64,000 nucleotides of DNA from Arenicellales bacterium (GTDB lineage Bacteria > Pseudomonadota > Gammaproteobacteria > Arenicellales > JAJDZL01), in assembly GCA_951813075.1 (NCBI GenBank), contig OX638343.1:2807999-2871998 (forward strand), in the 5' to 3' direction. The position numbers were made by a program, and so were the translations under genes. This document shows, in pieces, positions 44,927-54,372 of the stretch (position 1 is its first letter; the number at the start of each line of letters is the position of its first letter). The notes beneath the pieces were generated by a model that ran no database searches, had not been told where the DNA came from, and saw only the letters and a program-made list of their open reading frames with translations.

Positions 44927-45577
44927 TCAGACCCAATAACTGGTGCCAGTCATGATCCGCGACATCAGACGCATCGCGCCTTTTGCGGGTTCTGATAGTT
45001 GCAAGGTGCCGACCTGCTCAGCTGATTTAGCGTGTTTGAGTTCATCTTCGGACATCTTTTTAACGACGCTGTAACTTTTCCGATCGGCAGTGGGTAGCCT
45101 ATGCAAATGCCTGTTGAGGTGGTCAACGACCTGATACTCGGTTTCCGCCAGAAAGGCAGCGCTTGCCCGGTCGCCCAGCAAGCCGGCAAATGCACCGATA
45201 GCGTATGAACCAATGTAGAAAATCGGATTGAGACGACTGGTTTGTCCGTCGAGGTCTTCGATTCGATCCTCACACCATGCGAGATGGTCGTTTTCCTCTT
45301 CGGCGGCCTCCCGGAATTTTTCGCGCAACTCCGGACTACGCGCAGTTAGTGATTGTCCCTGATACAGTGCCTGCGCGCACACTTCGCCCGTATGATTCAC
45401 CCGCATCAAACGTCTCGCCTCATCTTTTTCCCAAGCTTCGAGGGCTCGGTTGTTGATGTCCGCCGCTGGTGAAGGACGAGATGCGCTCGAAGGTGCAAAG
45501 AGGGTGCGCAGCATGTTGTCTGCATGACCGATCAGATGATCGGATAGGGAATATCTTCTATTCATAGAAATTCGCAT
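44927..45577 (-). CDS. coq7: Demethoxyubiquinone hydroxylase
   Basis: 216-aa di-iron hydroxylase acting in ubiquinone synthesis (C6 hydroxylation of demethoxyubiquinol), membrane-associated. The Coq7 signature is visible: LRRMRVNHTGEVCAQ-like EARRLMRVNHTGEVCAQALY (about 54-73). EEENDHLAWCEDRI follows with the first E..H pair. The second pair is in ETEYQVVDHLNRHL and the final motif in MSEDELKHA. Length and order match gammaproteobacterial and betaproteobacterial Coq7. Confidence 0.95.
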   Translation of the reverse strand: MRISMNRRYSLSDHLIGHADNMLRTLFAPSSASRPSPAADINNRALEAWEKDEARRLMRVNHTGEVCAQALYQGQSLTARSPELREKFREAAEEENDHLAWCEDRIEDLDGQTSRLNPIFYIGSYAIGAFAGLLGDRASAAFLAETEYQVVDHLNRHLHRLPTADRKSYSVVKKMSEDELKHAKSAEQVGTLQLSEPAKGAMRLMSRIMTGTSYWV

Positions 45578-45656
45578 GAAATCCAGTTTGGAATATGATA
45601 AATCAGGTTGCGTCTATAATGCAGAGTCATGACTAATCTGCAGAATTGAACGTAAA

Positions 45657-47135
45657 GTGGACTCACAAGCGTCCAATCAATCCCGTAATCCAGAGCTGGC
45701 GAAAGCGCTTCGTGTAATAGTAGGTTCCGACGCTGTTGTCACGGATGAGGAAGCGTTGCGACCTTTCGAATGCGACGGACTGACAGCCTATCGCGAACTT
45801 CCTCTCATGGTAGTGCTCCCGTCTACCATTGAAGAAGTACAGCGTGTAATGAGGACATGCGCTCAGCAATCGGTACCCGTAGTCACGCGAGGTGCAGGAA
45901 CCGGACTTTCAGGTGGAGCATTGCCTCTTTCGGACGGTGTTCTGTTGAGTCTGACGCGCATGAATCAAATTTTGGATATCAATGATTCGACCCACACAGC
46001 TCGGGTACAACCGGGTGTCCGTAATCTGGCGATTTCCGAAGCTGTTCAGCATCTGGGACTCTACTATGCGCCTGATCCATCTTCACAGATTGCCTGTTCC
46101 ATTGGCGGTAATGTTGCGGAGAATTCCGGAGGTGTTCACTGTCTCAAGTATGGATTGACAGTACACAATATTCTTCAGTTGAAGGTTGTGACTGTCGACG
46201 GAGAGTTGATCACTGTCGGCAGTGAGGCGCTGGATGCGCCTGGATATGATCTACTCGCCTTGATGACCGGTTCCGAGGGAATGCTGGGAATTGTTGTTGA
46301 GGTTCTGGTCAAGTTGCTTCCTATTCCACCGGTGGCGCAAGTTGTCATGGCCGCGTTCGATGAGGTTGAAAGGGCAGGTGACGCCGTCGCGGCAATAATT
46401 GGTGGCGGTATTCTACCAGCTGGATTGGAAATGATGGACAATTATGCAATTACTGCTGCTGAGGATTTTGTACATGCCGGGTATCCGGTCGACGCGGCTG
46501 CAATTCTGCTTTGTGAACTGGACGGTACACAAGACGAGGTGGACTCGCAGATCGCCAAAGTCGAAAAAATTCTAACCGAATACGGAGCAACCGATACGCA
46601 GGTCGCCACCGATGAGCAGACCAGACAGCGATTCTGGTCGGGTCGAAAAGCGGCTTTTCCGGCGGTCGGCCGTATTTCACCCGATTACTACTGCATTGAC
46701 GGTACGATTCCTCGTCGCGAACTGGGTACTGTTCTCACTGCAATCAGCAGTTTGTCTGAAGAATTTGGTTTACGTGTCGCCAATGTGTTTCATGCAGGCG
46801 ATGGAAATCTGCATCCTCTGATTCTTTATGATGCCAACAAAGAGGGGGAACTTGAGAAAACCGAGGAACTGGGTAACCGAATTCTTGAGCTGTGTGTTGA
46901 AGTGGGTGGTACCGTCACTGGTGAGCATGGCGTGGGCGTGGAAAAGTTGCGACCGATGTGCTTGCAGTTTGAAGATCCCGTCATCGAACAATTCCATGCG
47001 GTTAAAGCGGCTTGGGACCCTCATAGTCTGTTGAATCCTGGCAAAGCGGTACCGACGCTCGCCCGGTGTGCTGAATTCGGTGCCATGCATGTCCATCAAG
47101 GAAATCTGCCGTTCAGCAATCTGGAGCGATTCTGA
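45657..47135 (+). CDS. glcD: Glycolate oxidase subunit GlcD (FAD)
   Basis: 492-aa FAD-linked subunit of glycolate oxidase, which oxidises glycolate to glyoxylate and passes electrons to the respiratory chain with GlcE and GlcF. The PCMH-type FAD site is VVTRGAGTGLSGGALP (about 80-95). DPSSQIACSIGGNVAENSGG and MTGSEGMLGIV follow, with the C-terminal FHAGDGNLHPL and GEHGVGVEKL. It starts at GTG 45657. It is the first gene of glcDEF and shares its end with the start region of glcE. Confidence 0.93.
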   Translation: MDSQASNQSRNPELAKALRVIVGSDAVVTDEEALRPFECDGLTAYRELPLMVVLPSTIEEVQRVMRTCAQQSVPVVTRGAGTGLSGGALPLSDGVLLSLTRMNQILDINDSTHTARVQPGVRNLAISEAVQHLGLYYAPDPSSQIACSIGGNVAENSGGVHCLKYGLTVHNILQLKVVTVDGELITVGSEALDAPGYDLLALMTGSEGMLGIVVEVLVKLLPIPPVAQVVMAAFDEVERAGDAVAAIIGGGILPAGLEMMDNYAITAAEDFVHAGYPVDAAAILLCELDGTQDEVDSQIAKVEKILTEYGATDTQVATDEQTRQRFWSGRKAAFPAVGRISPDYYCIDGTIPRRELGTVLTAISSLSEEFGLRVANVFHAGDGNLHPLILYDANKEGELEKTEELGNRILELCVEVGGTVTGEHGVGVEKLRPMCLQFEDPVIEQFHAVKAAWDPHSLLNPGKAVPTLARCAEFGAMHVHQGNLPFSNLERF

Positions 47136-47136
47136 A

Positions 47137-48204
47137 TTGCCAGGTCGCGATGACATCGATCGTCTGGTCGAAAAAGTCCGCACTTCACATCGGAATTCAG
47201 AACCCCTTAGGATCTGCGGTTCCGGAAGTAAGTTTTTTTTGGGGCGTCCCATTGTCGGATCTGTGTTGGATGTCAAGCAGCACACGGGAATTGTTTCTTA
47301 TGAACCATCTGAACTGGTTCTGACTGCGAGAGCTGGAACAACTCTTCGGGAAATCACAAAAGCACTGACAGCATCGGGTCAGATACTCGGATTTGAGCCA
47401 CCTTGGTTCGGAGAGAATGCGACTCTGGGCGGAACTGTTGCATGTGGGTTATCGGGACCGCGCAGGCCATTTTCGGGCTCTGCACGGGATTTTGTGTTGG
47501 GCATCAAGTGCATTACAGGCAAGGGCGAACTGATGTCTTTCGGCGGGCAGGTAATCAAGAATGTAGCGGGTTATGATGTCTCGAGACTCATGGTCGGTGC
47601 GCTGGGAAGCCTTGGCGTATTGACGGAGATTTCGATCAGGCTGCTCCCGCGTCACGAACTGGAAACAACACTGATGCTTGAGCTTGATGAGAAGTCTGCG
47701 TTGGATGAGATGATTCGTCTTTCGGGACTTCCGATTCCAATATCTGGATTAAGTTATTCTTCAGGATTGTTGCGTATACGACTTTCGGGAACCGAAAATG
47801 GGATTGCTTCGGCAGCAGCTCAGATTGGTGGACAGGACGACGCGAATGGGCCGGAATATTGGTTGCAGTTGAAAGAGCAAAAATTGAGCTTCTTCAATCG
47901 AAATCAGATTCTCTGGCGTCTGTCGGTACCGGTGACTGCGCCAGCAATGAATTTGGGTAACGATTGTCTCATCGACTGGGGTGGTGCGCTACGGTGGGTG
48001 TATACCGACAAGACGGATCAGGAAATGTTTGAATTCGCAAGGCAACTGAGAGGTCACGCAACGGTGTTTCGCGCCGAGTCATATTATCAGGGAGAACGGT
48101 TCAGCCAACTATCAGGTGTAGTCGCCGACCTTCATACTCGATTGAAGTCATCATTTGATCCAGCCGGAATTCTAAACTCTGGAATAATGTACTCGAATGT
48201 TTGA
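47137..48204 (+). CDS. glcE: Glycolate oxidase subunit GlcE (FAD)
   Basis: About 355-aa second FAD-binding subunit. RICGSGSKFFLG near the start corresponds to the FAD-site glycine segment of GlcE. LVLTARAGTTLREITKALTA and MGLGG-like ATLGGTVACGLSGP follow. GYDVSRLMVGALGSLGVLTE and a C-terminus SSFDPAGILNSG are also typical. The start is unclear: TTG 47137 fits the family's usual N-terminus and follows glcD directly, while an in-frame ATG at 47089 or GTG at 47068 would overlap glcD by up to 68 bp. Confidence 0.88.
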   Translation: MPGRDDIDRLVEKVRTSHRNSEPLRICGSGSKFFLGRPIVGSVLDVKQHTGIVSYEPSELVLTARAGTTLREITKALTASGQILGFEPPWFGENATLGGTVACGLSGPRRPFSGSARDFVLGIKCITGKGELMSFGGQVIKNVAGYDVSRLMVGALGSLGVLTEISIRLLPRHELETTLMLELDEKSALDEMIRLSGLPIPISGLSYSSGLLRIRLSGTENGIASAAAQIGGQDDANGPEYWLQLKEQKLSFFNRNQILWRLSVPVTAPAMNLGNDCLIDWGGALRWVYTDKTDQEMFEFARQLRGHATVFRAESYYQGERFSQLSGVVADLHTRLKSSFDPAGILNSGIMYSNV

Positions 48205-48240
48205 CAGAAATATCGCAACTGACTTTTTGGCAAGTATGTG

Positions 48241-49443
48241 ATGAAGACTGATCTGGCTGATTTCATACGCGATACTGCTCAAGGGAAAGCCGCGGAATCC
48301 ATCCTGAGAAAATGTGTGCACTGTGGATTCTGCACTGCTACTTGTCCGACTTATCAATTGCTTGGCAATGAACTTGACGGGCCACGAGGGCGAATTTATC
48401 TGATAAAGCAGATGGTTGAAGGTGCGGTACCTACTGCCCGCACCCAGTTGCATCTTGATCGATGCCTGACCTGCCGGTCATGCGAGACAACTTGCCCATC
48501 CGGAGTCAATTACAGCAAGTTGTTGGAAATTGGGCGGGATCTTGTTGAAGAACAAGTTGAGCGAAGTTTTTCCGAACGCATAATCCGAATGGGCTTGCAG
48601 ATTGTCGTACCGAACCGATTCCTGACGACAGTCGCGTTGAAATTGGCTCGTTTGACTTCATTTGCACTGCCTGAGAACATTAAGAGAAAGATTCCTCCCA
48701 AGGAGAGTTGCAAGCCCTGGCCAGTCAGGAAGCATTCCCGGAGGATGGTCATTCACCAGGGCTGCATCCAGCGAGTTGTAAAACCACAGATCAACGCAGC
48801 TGCCGCTCGCTATCTTGATCGACAGTCGATTACACCCGTCCAGACTTCGGACAGTTGTTGTGGCGCTTTGGGATTCCATCTTGGGAATCGAGATTTTCTG
48901 ATTCGACATGCGCGCAAGAATATCGATGCGTGGTGGCCGCAAATCGAAGCGGGCGCAGAAGCCATTGTCTCGACTGCGAGTGGTTGTGGTGTCACCATCA
49001 AGGAATATGGTGAACTACTTGCTGATGATAGTGAATATGGGCACAAGGCTGCGAAAGTCTCTTCGCTTGCCATCGACATTTCCGAGGTCGAGAGAAATGC
49101 ACCACCAGCAGAACTAGGCGAGAATGTCCGTAATGTCGCCTTTCATTCCCCCTGTACTCTACAACATGGTCAGAAGATTGTTCATTCCGTGGAGCGAATC
49201 CTTGGTGACCATGGTCTGAGTCTGGAGTCTGTAGAAAATTCTCATCTATGCTGTGGTTCTGCCGGCGCCTATTCGCTGTTTCAGCCCGAAATCGCTGGTC
49301 AACTGCTGGAAAAAAAGATTGAGGCGTTGGAACGCGGGAAGCCTCAGACGATCGTTACCGGGAATATAGGCTGTCTGTTGCATCTGAATTCGCGTTCAAG
49401 CGTTCCTGTAAAACACTGGGTTGAGATTGTCGCACCGGAATAG
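48241..49443 (+). CDS. glcF: Glycolate oxidase iron-sulfur subunit GlcF
   Basis: About 400-aa iron-sulfur subunit. Two ferredoxin-type 4Fe-4S motifs are seen, CVHCGFCTATCP (about residues 22-33) and CLTCRSCETTCP (about 78-89). Two CCG domains follow, around SCCGALGFHLG and CCGSAGAYSL. It carries electrons from GlcD/GlcE to the quinone pool. ATG 48241 or the GTG just before it can start the gene. It is 36 bp after glcE and 34 bp before a VOC protein, in one operon. Confidence 0.94.
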   Translation: MKTDLADFIRDTAQGKAAESILRKCVHCGFCTATCPTYQLLGNELDGPRGRIYLIKQMVEGAVPTARTQLHLDRCLTCRSCETTCPSGVNYSKLLEIGRDLVEEQVERSFSERIIRMGLQIVVPNRFLTTVALKLARLTSFALPENIKRKIPPKESCKPWPVRKHSRRMVIHQGCIQRVVKPQINAAAARYLDRQSITPVQTSDSCCGALGFHLGNRDFLIRHARKNIDAWWPQIEAGAEAIVSTASGCGVTIKEYGELLADDSEYGHKAAKVSSLAIDISEVERNAPPAELGENVRNVAFHSPCTLQHGQKIVHSVERILGDHGLSLESVENSHLCCGSAGAYSLFQPEIAGQLLEKKIEALERGKPQTIVTGNIGCLLHLNSRSSVPVKHWVEIVAPE

Positions 49444-49477
49444 GAAGCATGATTGATTGTAGGATTCCTATACGACT

Positions 49478-50260
49478 ATGCAGTACAACACAGTTAAATG
49501 GGCCGACGTTTCCGTTCGGGATTGGACATCTGCCAAGGCATTTTACGCAGCAATGTTCGACTGGGAGTTTGTCGATCAGTATTTTGAGGGACGGGTGGTT
49601 CACAGTCTCGCCTGTCTGGATGAATCCACCGAACCCCCTGCGAGAACAAGTGTTGCGGGACTGGGACCGTCGATGCACTCTGAAGCGAGTGATGAACTGA
49701 AATATTGGCGGTCATACATCAATATTCCAGATATTGCGGCTGCGGTTGAGAAAATCGATGCCGCTCAGGGGCAGGTTATCGTGCCACCGATGGACGTAAT
49801 GGATGCGGGTGTCATGTCAGTCTGCATGGACCCGAACGGCGTTGTCTTCAGTCTATGGCAACCGGTATCTCATGCTGGCCCCGAAGTTCGCAATACTTCG
49901 GGAACGGTCTGCTGGTTCGAACTGACCTCATCTGATCCGAAACAATCCATGGAATTCTATGGCACGGTTTTCGGCTGGGCGGCTGACAAACGACAAACTT
50001 CAACCAACCAAGCCTATTGGGTTTTTTCAACAGATGGATGTGCGTTTGCAAGCATGCACTCCAGATTGGGTGAGACTTCAGGAAAAGAACTGTGGTTGCC
50101 ATATATTCAGGTAGCCAGTCTCTCGCAGAGTGAGCAAAACTGCAGGCAACTTGGTGGTTCAGTTTTGTTTGGACCCAAGTCAGAAGCCGGAATTGGATCT
50201 TATGCGGTGGTGACGGACAATGAGCAAAACATGTTCGGAATTTCGGAATACACTGCTTGA
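49478..50260 (+). CDS. Two-domain VOC/glyoxalase-like protein
   Basis: 260-aa protein made of two glyoxalase-like (VOC) halves. The first runs from VKWADVSVRDWTSAKAFYAA to about residue 125 (DPNGVVFSLWQP). The second begins GTVCWFELTSSDPKQSMEFY and ends near DNEQNMFGISEY. VOC domains bind a metal or small ligand in a cup formed by paired beta-alpha-beta-beta-beta units. No specific reaction can be assigned. Its place 34 bp behind glcF suggests co-transcription with the glycolate oxidase genes. Confidence 0.85.
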   Translation: MQYNTVKWADVSVRDWTSAKAFYAAMFDWEFVDQYFEGRVVHSLACLDESTEPPARTSVAGLGPSMHSEASDELKYWRSYINIPDIAAAVEKIDAAQGQVIVPPMDVMDAGVMSVCMDPNGVVFSLWQPVSHAGPEVRNTSGTVCWFELTSSDPKQSMEFYGTVFGWAADKRQTSTNQAYWVFSTDGCAFASMHSRLGETSGKELWLPYIQVASLSQSEQNCRQLGGSVLFGPKSEAGIGSYAVVTDNEQNMFGISEYTA

Positions 50261-50286
50261 TACTATTTGTTTACGGTAACTACTGC

Positions 50287-51159
50287 ATGATCAAGTTTAC
50301 GACTTATAACATTCAATATGGTCGTGGTATGGATGACCGGATCGATCTTGAGCGCATTGCTGACACAGTCAGGGATGCAGACGTCATTGCCTTGCAGGAA
50401 GTGGAAAGATTTTTCCCGCGCTCGGAAGAAATTGATCAGGTTGCGGAACTGAGCAAGCATCTCAGTTACCATCACTGGGTGTACGGTCCTGGAGTGGACA
50501 TCAATGCAGATGGTGAGATGAGCGACGGAACGGTTCAACACCGCCGCCGCCAATTTGGCAATATGCTACTGTCCAAAAGTCCGATCATCACTTCCAGAAA
50601 TCATTTGCTACCCAAATATGCGTCAACCGGGCCCCTTAGCATTCAAAGAAGCGCGTTGGAGGGGGTTATTTCATTCGGCAAGCGCAAGATCCGTGTATTT
50701 TCTGTTCACCTTACACATATCAGCACTGTTACACGAATGCGCCAGTTGCGCGAACTTCTCAGGATTGATCGAAATGCTGTACGTGAGGGTGGACCGATTG
50801 CCGGCGATGTATCAGTGACTGATTTCGATAAGGAGGTGAACCTTTCGGAAATGCCGAGAGAGTCGATTTTGATGGGCGACTTCAATTTCTCACCCGATTC
50901 TGACGAATATACAGTTGTCGCAGGTCCGGTTTCAGATTACGGTGGTCGAATTGTCAATCCGGAAGGACTGGTAGATGCTTGGACGTATTGCGGAAATAAC
51001 GAAATGTCGGGGGTGACTGCCGAACGACGCGGAGAAGATGTTCGTATGGACTACTGTTTTGTCAGCTACACACTGAGTGACTGCATACGGTCTTGTAATA
51101 TCGATTCGGATGCTATTGGTTCGGACCACAAACCGTTTTCAGTAAAAATCGATATCTGA
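50287..51159 (+). CDS. Endonuclease/exonuclease/phosphatase family hydrolase
   Basis: About 290-aa EEP-fold (DNase I-like) metal-dependent hydrolase. Visible are FTTYNIQYGRG, VIALQEVERFFPRS (metal Glu), VHLTHIS, MGDFNFSPDSDEY (catalytic Asp and Asn) and, at the end, IGSDHKPFSVKI with the catalytic Asp-His. ATG 50287 is better than the TTG at 50257, which would overlap the VOC gene. The family covers nucleases, sphingomyelinases and inositol phosphatases, so the substrate is undetermined. No signal peptide. Probably the last gene of the glcDEF operon. Confidence 0.87.
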   Translation: MIKFTTYNIQYGRGMDDRIDLERIADTVRDADVIALQEVERFFPRSEEIDQVAELSKHLSYHHWVYGPGVDINADGEMSDGTVQHRRRQFGNMLLSKSPIITSRNHLLPKYASTGPLSIQRSALEGVISFGKRKIRVFSVHLTHISTVTRMRQLRELLRIDRNAVREGGPIAGDVSVTDFDKEVNLSEMPRESILMGDFNFSPDSDEYTVVAGPVSDYGGRIVNPEGLVDAWTYCGNNEMSGVTAERRGEDVRMDYCFVSYTLSDCIRSCNIDSDAIGSDHKPFSVKIDI

Positions 51160-51195
51160 GAAATTTCGCAGAACGGAACCGGCACTGGCTCGGTT

Positions 51196-54100
51196 CTATA
51201 CTGTTTCACTAATTTCCCCCGAATCCCCGAGTTCAGAACTCGTACGTCGCAGTCGATACGAAATTTTTTCTGTCAACGCGAGGACCGATGGTATGTAAAA
51301 CAGCACCAGGATGGTTGAGAATGCAAGTCCGAATACCAACGTTGCAGCCATGGGAATGAGGAATTGGGCTTGAGTTGATTTCTCAAATAAAAGCGGCGTC
51401 AGTCCTACTATGGTAGTCAAGCTGGAGAGGACGATTGGTCGTAGTCGCTGACATCCAGCATCCAGCATGGCGTCCTCAAGACTCTTGCCAGCTTCATATC
51501 GGTTCTGTTTGTAGAAGACAATCAAAACGATTGCGTTGTTTACCACAATCCCTGAAAGTCCGATTATGCCCAATATTGTTAGAATCGTGATGTCCAGGTC
51601 GAGAATCATATGTCCCCACACAGCACCGACAACCCCAAAGGGAATGGTCAACATTACAACCAAAGGCCAGACGTATGACCCAAAAACCAGTGCCAGAGTC
51701 AGGTAGATCAGCACCATCGCTAATAAAACCCCGGTTTGCATTGATTCCTCAGTTTGCTGCTGATCTGCTTGACGTGCACCGATCGTCCACTTCACACCAT
51801 GTTTGCGAGTGATTTCGGGGCGAACCTCTTGTTCAAGATTGGCTAGAACATTCGTCAGATTGGCAATTTTGGAATCTACGCTTGCGGTAACCTCAATCGA
51901 AAATTCACCATTTGCGTGCCTTAACGTATCAAAGCCCCTGCTATTTTCTATATCAACGACGTCAAGTAGCGCGATTGGCTCTCCTGACGGCAGTATGATG
52001 TGGACATTCTCAAATTCACTGAGCTGGTGTTTTTCACTATCAGGCAGCATCAGTTTGACGTCTATCTCTTGATACTGCGTGGTAAAAGACTGGAGTTTCA
52101 TCCCCTCGATCGATGCTCGCAACTGTCGACTGACTTCGGCGACTGACAGGCCGAGTGCTTCACCCAAAGATGTCAGCGACAGTATTTGTTGTTGCCTGCC
52201 GTAACTCGTATCGTCTTCGATTGCATACACCCCCGGTACTTCTCTGAGGTACTCGGCCAGTTCAAGTGCTGCATTCTTTACAGAGATCTTATCCGAGCCG
52301 CTGAATCTGACTTCGATATCTCGCCCTGGAGGACCAGCGATAGGTGAGAGTACCACTAATTTTTCGAGTCCCGGAACATGCTTGAGCTTGCTTTCCCATC
52401 GACGAATGAATTCCGTCGTACGTACTTCTCGGGCATCCGACTGAACCAGGTCTACCATAATATTCCCGTTGTTGGCTCCCCCGACCAGTGAATCGCTGAC
52501 AAGATTGAAATTGGCACCGTGAAAAATCAATGATGAGACAATGAGATTGCCCCCGAATTCCGATTCGGTTTCTAACAATGCGTCGTATGCTGATGTCAAG
52601 TACTCGTCAACGGTCTGTTCTGGAGTACCGGCCGAAAAACTCGCATTTGCGAATAGCAGGTTCAATTCTGGAGTAGGAAAGAAATTGTAATTAAGACGCC
52701 CGGATGCAAAAAGACCAACCGACAGAATCAGAAGTGAAATCCCCGTTACTAGCACGGTAATCGGATTTCTGATCGAGAGTTGCAGTGCCGAGCGATACCA
52801 GCGGTCTCTGACAACACCAAGTGTACGATCAACAATGGACGGTTTGGTAGTCCCAATTTTCTTTTGAATTTTTTCGAATGACGCCCGCAAGTGTCCGGGA
52901 AGAATCAGGAAAGCTTCGATTACCGATACCAAGACGACGCAAATCACCACTAGCGCGATAAACCCAAGCACGGTGCCGATGATACCCGTTACTATGATTA
53001 CAGGAAGAAACGCCAGTATCGTGGTAATAGACGCAGCTAGAATGGGGATCAGCAGACGACGAGCTGCACCATAGGCCGCCTGGAGCGGGTCGGGATTCTC
53101 CGAGAATTGGCTCAGTGCCTCCTCACCCACGACAATCGCATCGTCCACAATTATGCCGATGGTCATGATAAATCCAAACATTGTGATCATGTTCAGCGTT
53201 CCACCCAGAATCATGAGCAAGGTGATCGCTCCGGCGAGCGAAATCGGAATACCGACGGCGACCCAGAACGCGAGTCGCGCATTGAGAAACAGATACAGAA
53301 CAACCAGCACCAATAGCAACCCCATCAGTCCGTTATTGATCAGTGTATCCAACCGGCCTCGAAGCGCAATGGACTGATCGGTATAGACAGAAAGTTGTAC
53401 ACCGCTTGGGAGATTGGGTTCGGTTTCGCTTATCCATTCGTTCAGTGTATTGGCACCTTCCAGGGTATCACCCGATTCCAATCGCTTGATGCGCAATTCA
53501 ACAGCCGGTCGGTTTCTGAATGTCGCCCGCAATTGACCGCGTTTCGGTCGTTGTTCGATTGTCGCAATATCGGAAAGCGTGATCAGACGTCCGCTTGAAT
53601 CGGCAGCGATCGGAACCTTTTCAAATTCGATGTACCCGCGACGTTGGTCTAAAACCCGCAGTTGTCGAGCAGCGTCATCCTGACCGGAAATTCCGATAGA
53701 TTCATCCTGTGATTGCGACTGAATGATGCGCCCGATCTCATTGAGAGACAACCCCAGATCGCGTAGATGTTCGCCGGGAATCTGAATTGCGATTTCTTCT
53801 TCCGGCAATCCGAGGATTTCAATCTTTTCAATTCCTCTGCTCAGTAATTCATCCCTGAAATTGTTGGCAAGAATTCGCAGTTGCTCGCGAGAAGGCGCGG
53901 AGACAATCAATCGTGCAATGTCTTCATAACGCCGTACGTCAACTACATTCGGACGATTGGCATCTTCCGGCAATTCACTGATCAGTTGTTCAATGATGCG
54001 AGATACATCATCTTTCGCCGCAGACATGTTCGTGTGTGGTTCAAATTCGAGCAGCACTCTCGATCGCCCCAAACTCGAGTTGGATGTCATTTGCTTGAGA

Positions 54101-54351
54101 TCATCGAGGTTTTTCAGATCAAGTTCCATCCGGTTGGTAATTGATCGCTCCACGTCTTCAGCAGCGGCACCTGGCCAATCGGTCGTGACACTGATGAAAT
54201 TGAGATCGAACTCCGGGAAGAACTGAACGTTAATCTTCGAAATTGAATATCCTCCAAGCGCGAGGATGACAATCATAAGGACATTGACGGCAACTGGGTG
54301 GGCTGCGATCAGTTCAAGAAAGCGTGTTTGCTGACCGGGTTGGTATGCCAT
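51196..54351 (-). CDS. RND efflux transporter, inner-membrane pump
   Basis: 1051-aa RND pump of the AcrB/HAE1 class. It has 12 membrane helices in two halves and large periplasmic loops. The first half starts with HPVAVNVLMIVILALGGY, and the proton-relay helix TM4 carries GIIVDDAIVVGEEAL with the Asp pair. Later segments GIVVNNAIVLIVFYKQNR and RLRPIVLSSLTTIVGLTPLL are typical. It is the second gene of a pair with the HlyD-like adaptor (21-bp gap). No TolC-type outer-membrane gene is adjacent. Substrate unknown. Confidence 0.93.
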   Translation of the reverse strand: MAYQPGQQTRFLELIAAHPVAVNVLMIVILALGGYSISKINVQFFPEFDLNFISVTTDWPGAAAEDVERSITNRMELDLKNLDDLKQMTSNSSLGRSRVLLEFEPHTNMSAAKDDVSRIIEQLISELPEDANRPNVVDVRRYEDIARLIVSAPSREQLRILANNFRDELLSRGIEKIEILGLPEEEIAIQIPGEHLRDLGLSLNEIGRIIQSQSQDESIGISGQDDAARQLRVLDQRRGYIEFEKVPIAADSSGRLITLSDIATIEQRPKRGQLRATFRNRPAVELRIKRLESGDTLEGANTLNEWISETEPNLPSGVQLSVYTDQSIALRGRLDTLINNGLMGLLLVLVVLYLFLNARLAFWVAVGIPISLAGAITLLMILGGTLNMITMFGFIMTIGIIVDDAIVVGEEALSQFSENPDPLQAAYGAARRLLIPILAASITTILAFLPVIIVTGIIGTVLGFIALVVICVVLVSVIEAFLILPGHLRASFEKIQKKIGTTKPSIVDRTLGVVRDRWYRSALQLSIRNPITVLVTGISLLILSVGLFASGRLNYNFFPTPELNLLFANASFSAGTPEQTVDEYLTSAYDALLETESEFGGNLIVSSLIFHGANFNLVSDSLVGGANNGNIMVDLVQSDAREVRTTEFIRRWESKLKHVPGLEKLVVLSPIAGPPGRDIEVRFSGSDKISVKNAALELAEYLREVPGVYAIEDDTSYGRQQQILSLTSLGEALGLSVAEVSRQLRASIEGMKLQSFTTQYQEIDVKLMLPDSEKHQLSEFENVHIILPSGEPIALLDVVDIENSRGFDTLRHANGEFSIEVTASVDSKIANLTNVLANLEQEVRPEITRKHGVKWTIGARQADQQQTEESMQTGVLLAMVLIYLTLALVFGSYVWPLVVMLTIPFGVVGAVWGHMILDLDITILTILGIIGLSGIVVNNAIVLIVFYKQNRYEAGKSLEDAMLDAGCQRLRPIVLSSLTTIVGLTPLLFEKSTQAQFLIPMAATLVFGLAFSTILVLFYIPSVLALTEKISYRLRRTSSELGDSGEISETV

Positions 54352-54372
54352 TGGAGAATTACTTGACTGTCG

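Noticed and set aside
51160..51195. GAACCG...CGGTTC hairpin between the EEP gene and the RND gene
   Set aside because: Only a 6-bp stem and no T-run on either strand; a weak bidirectional terminator is possible but not supported.
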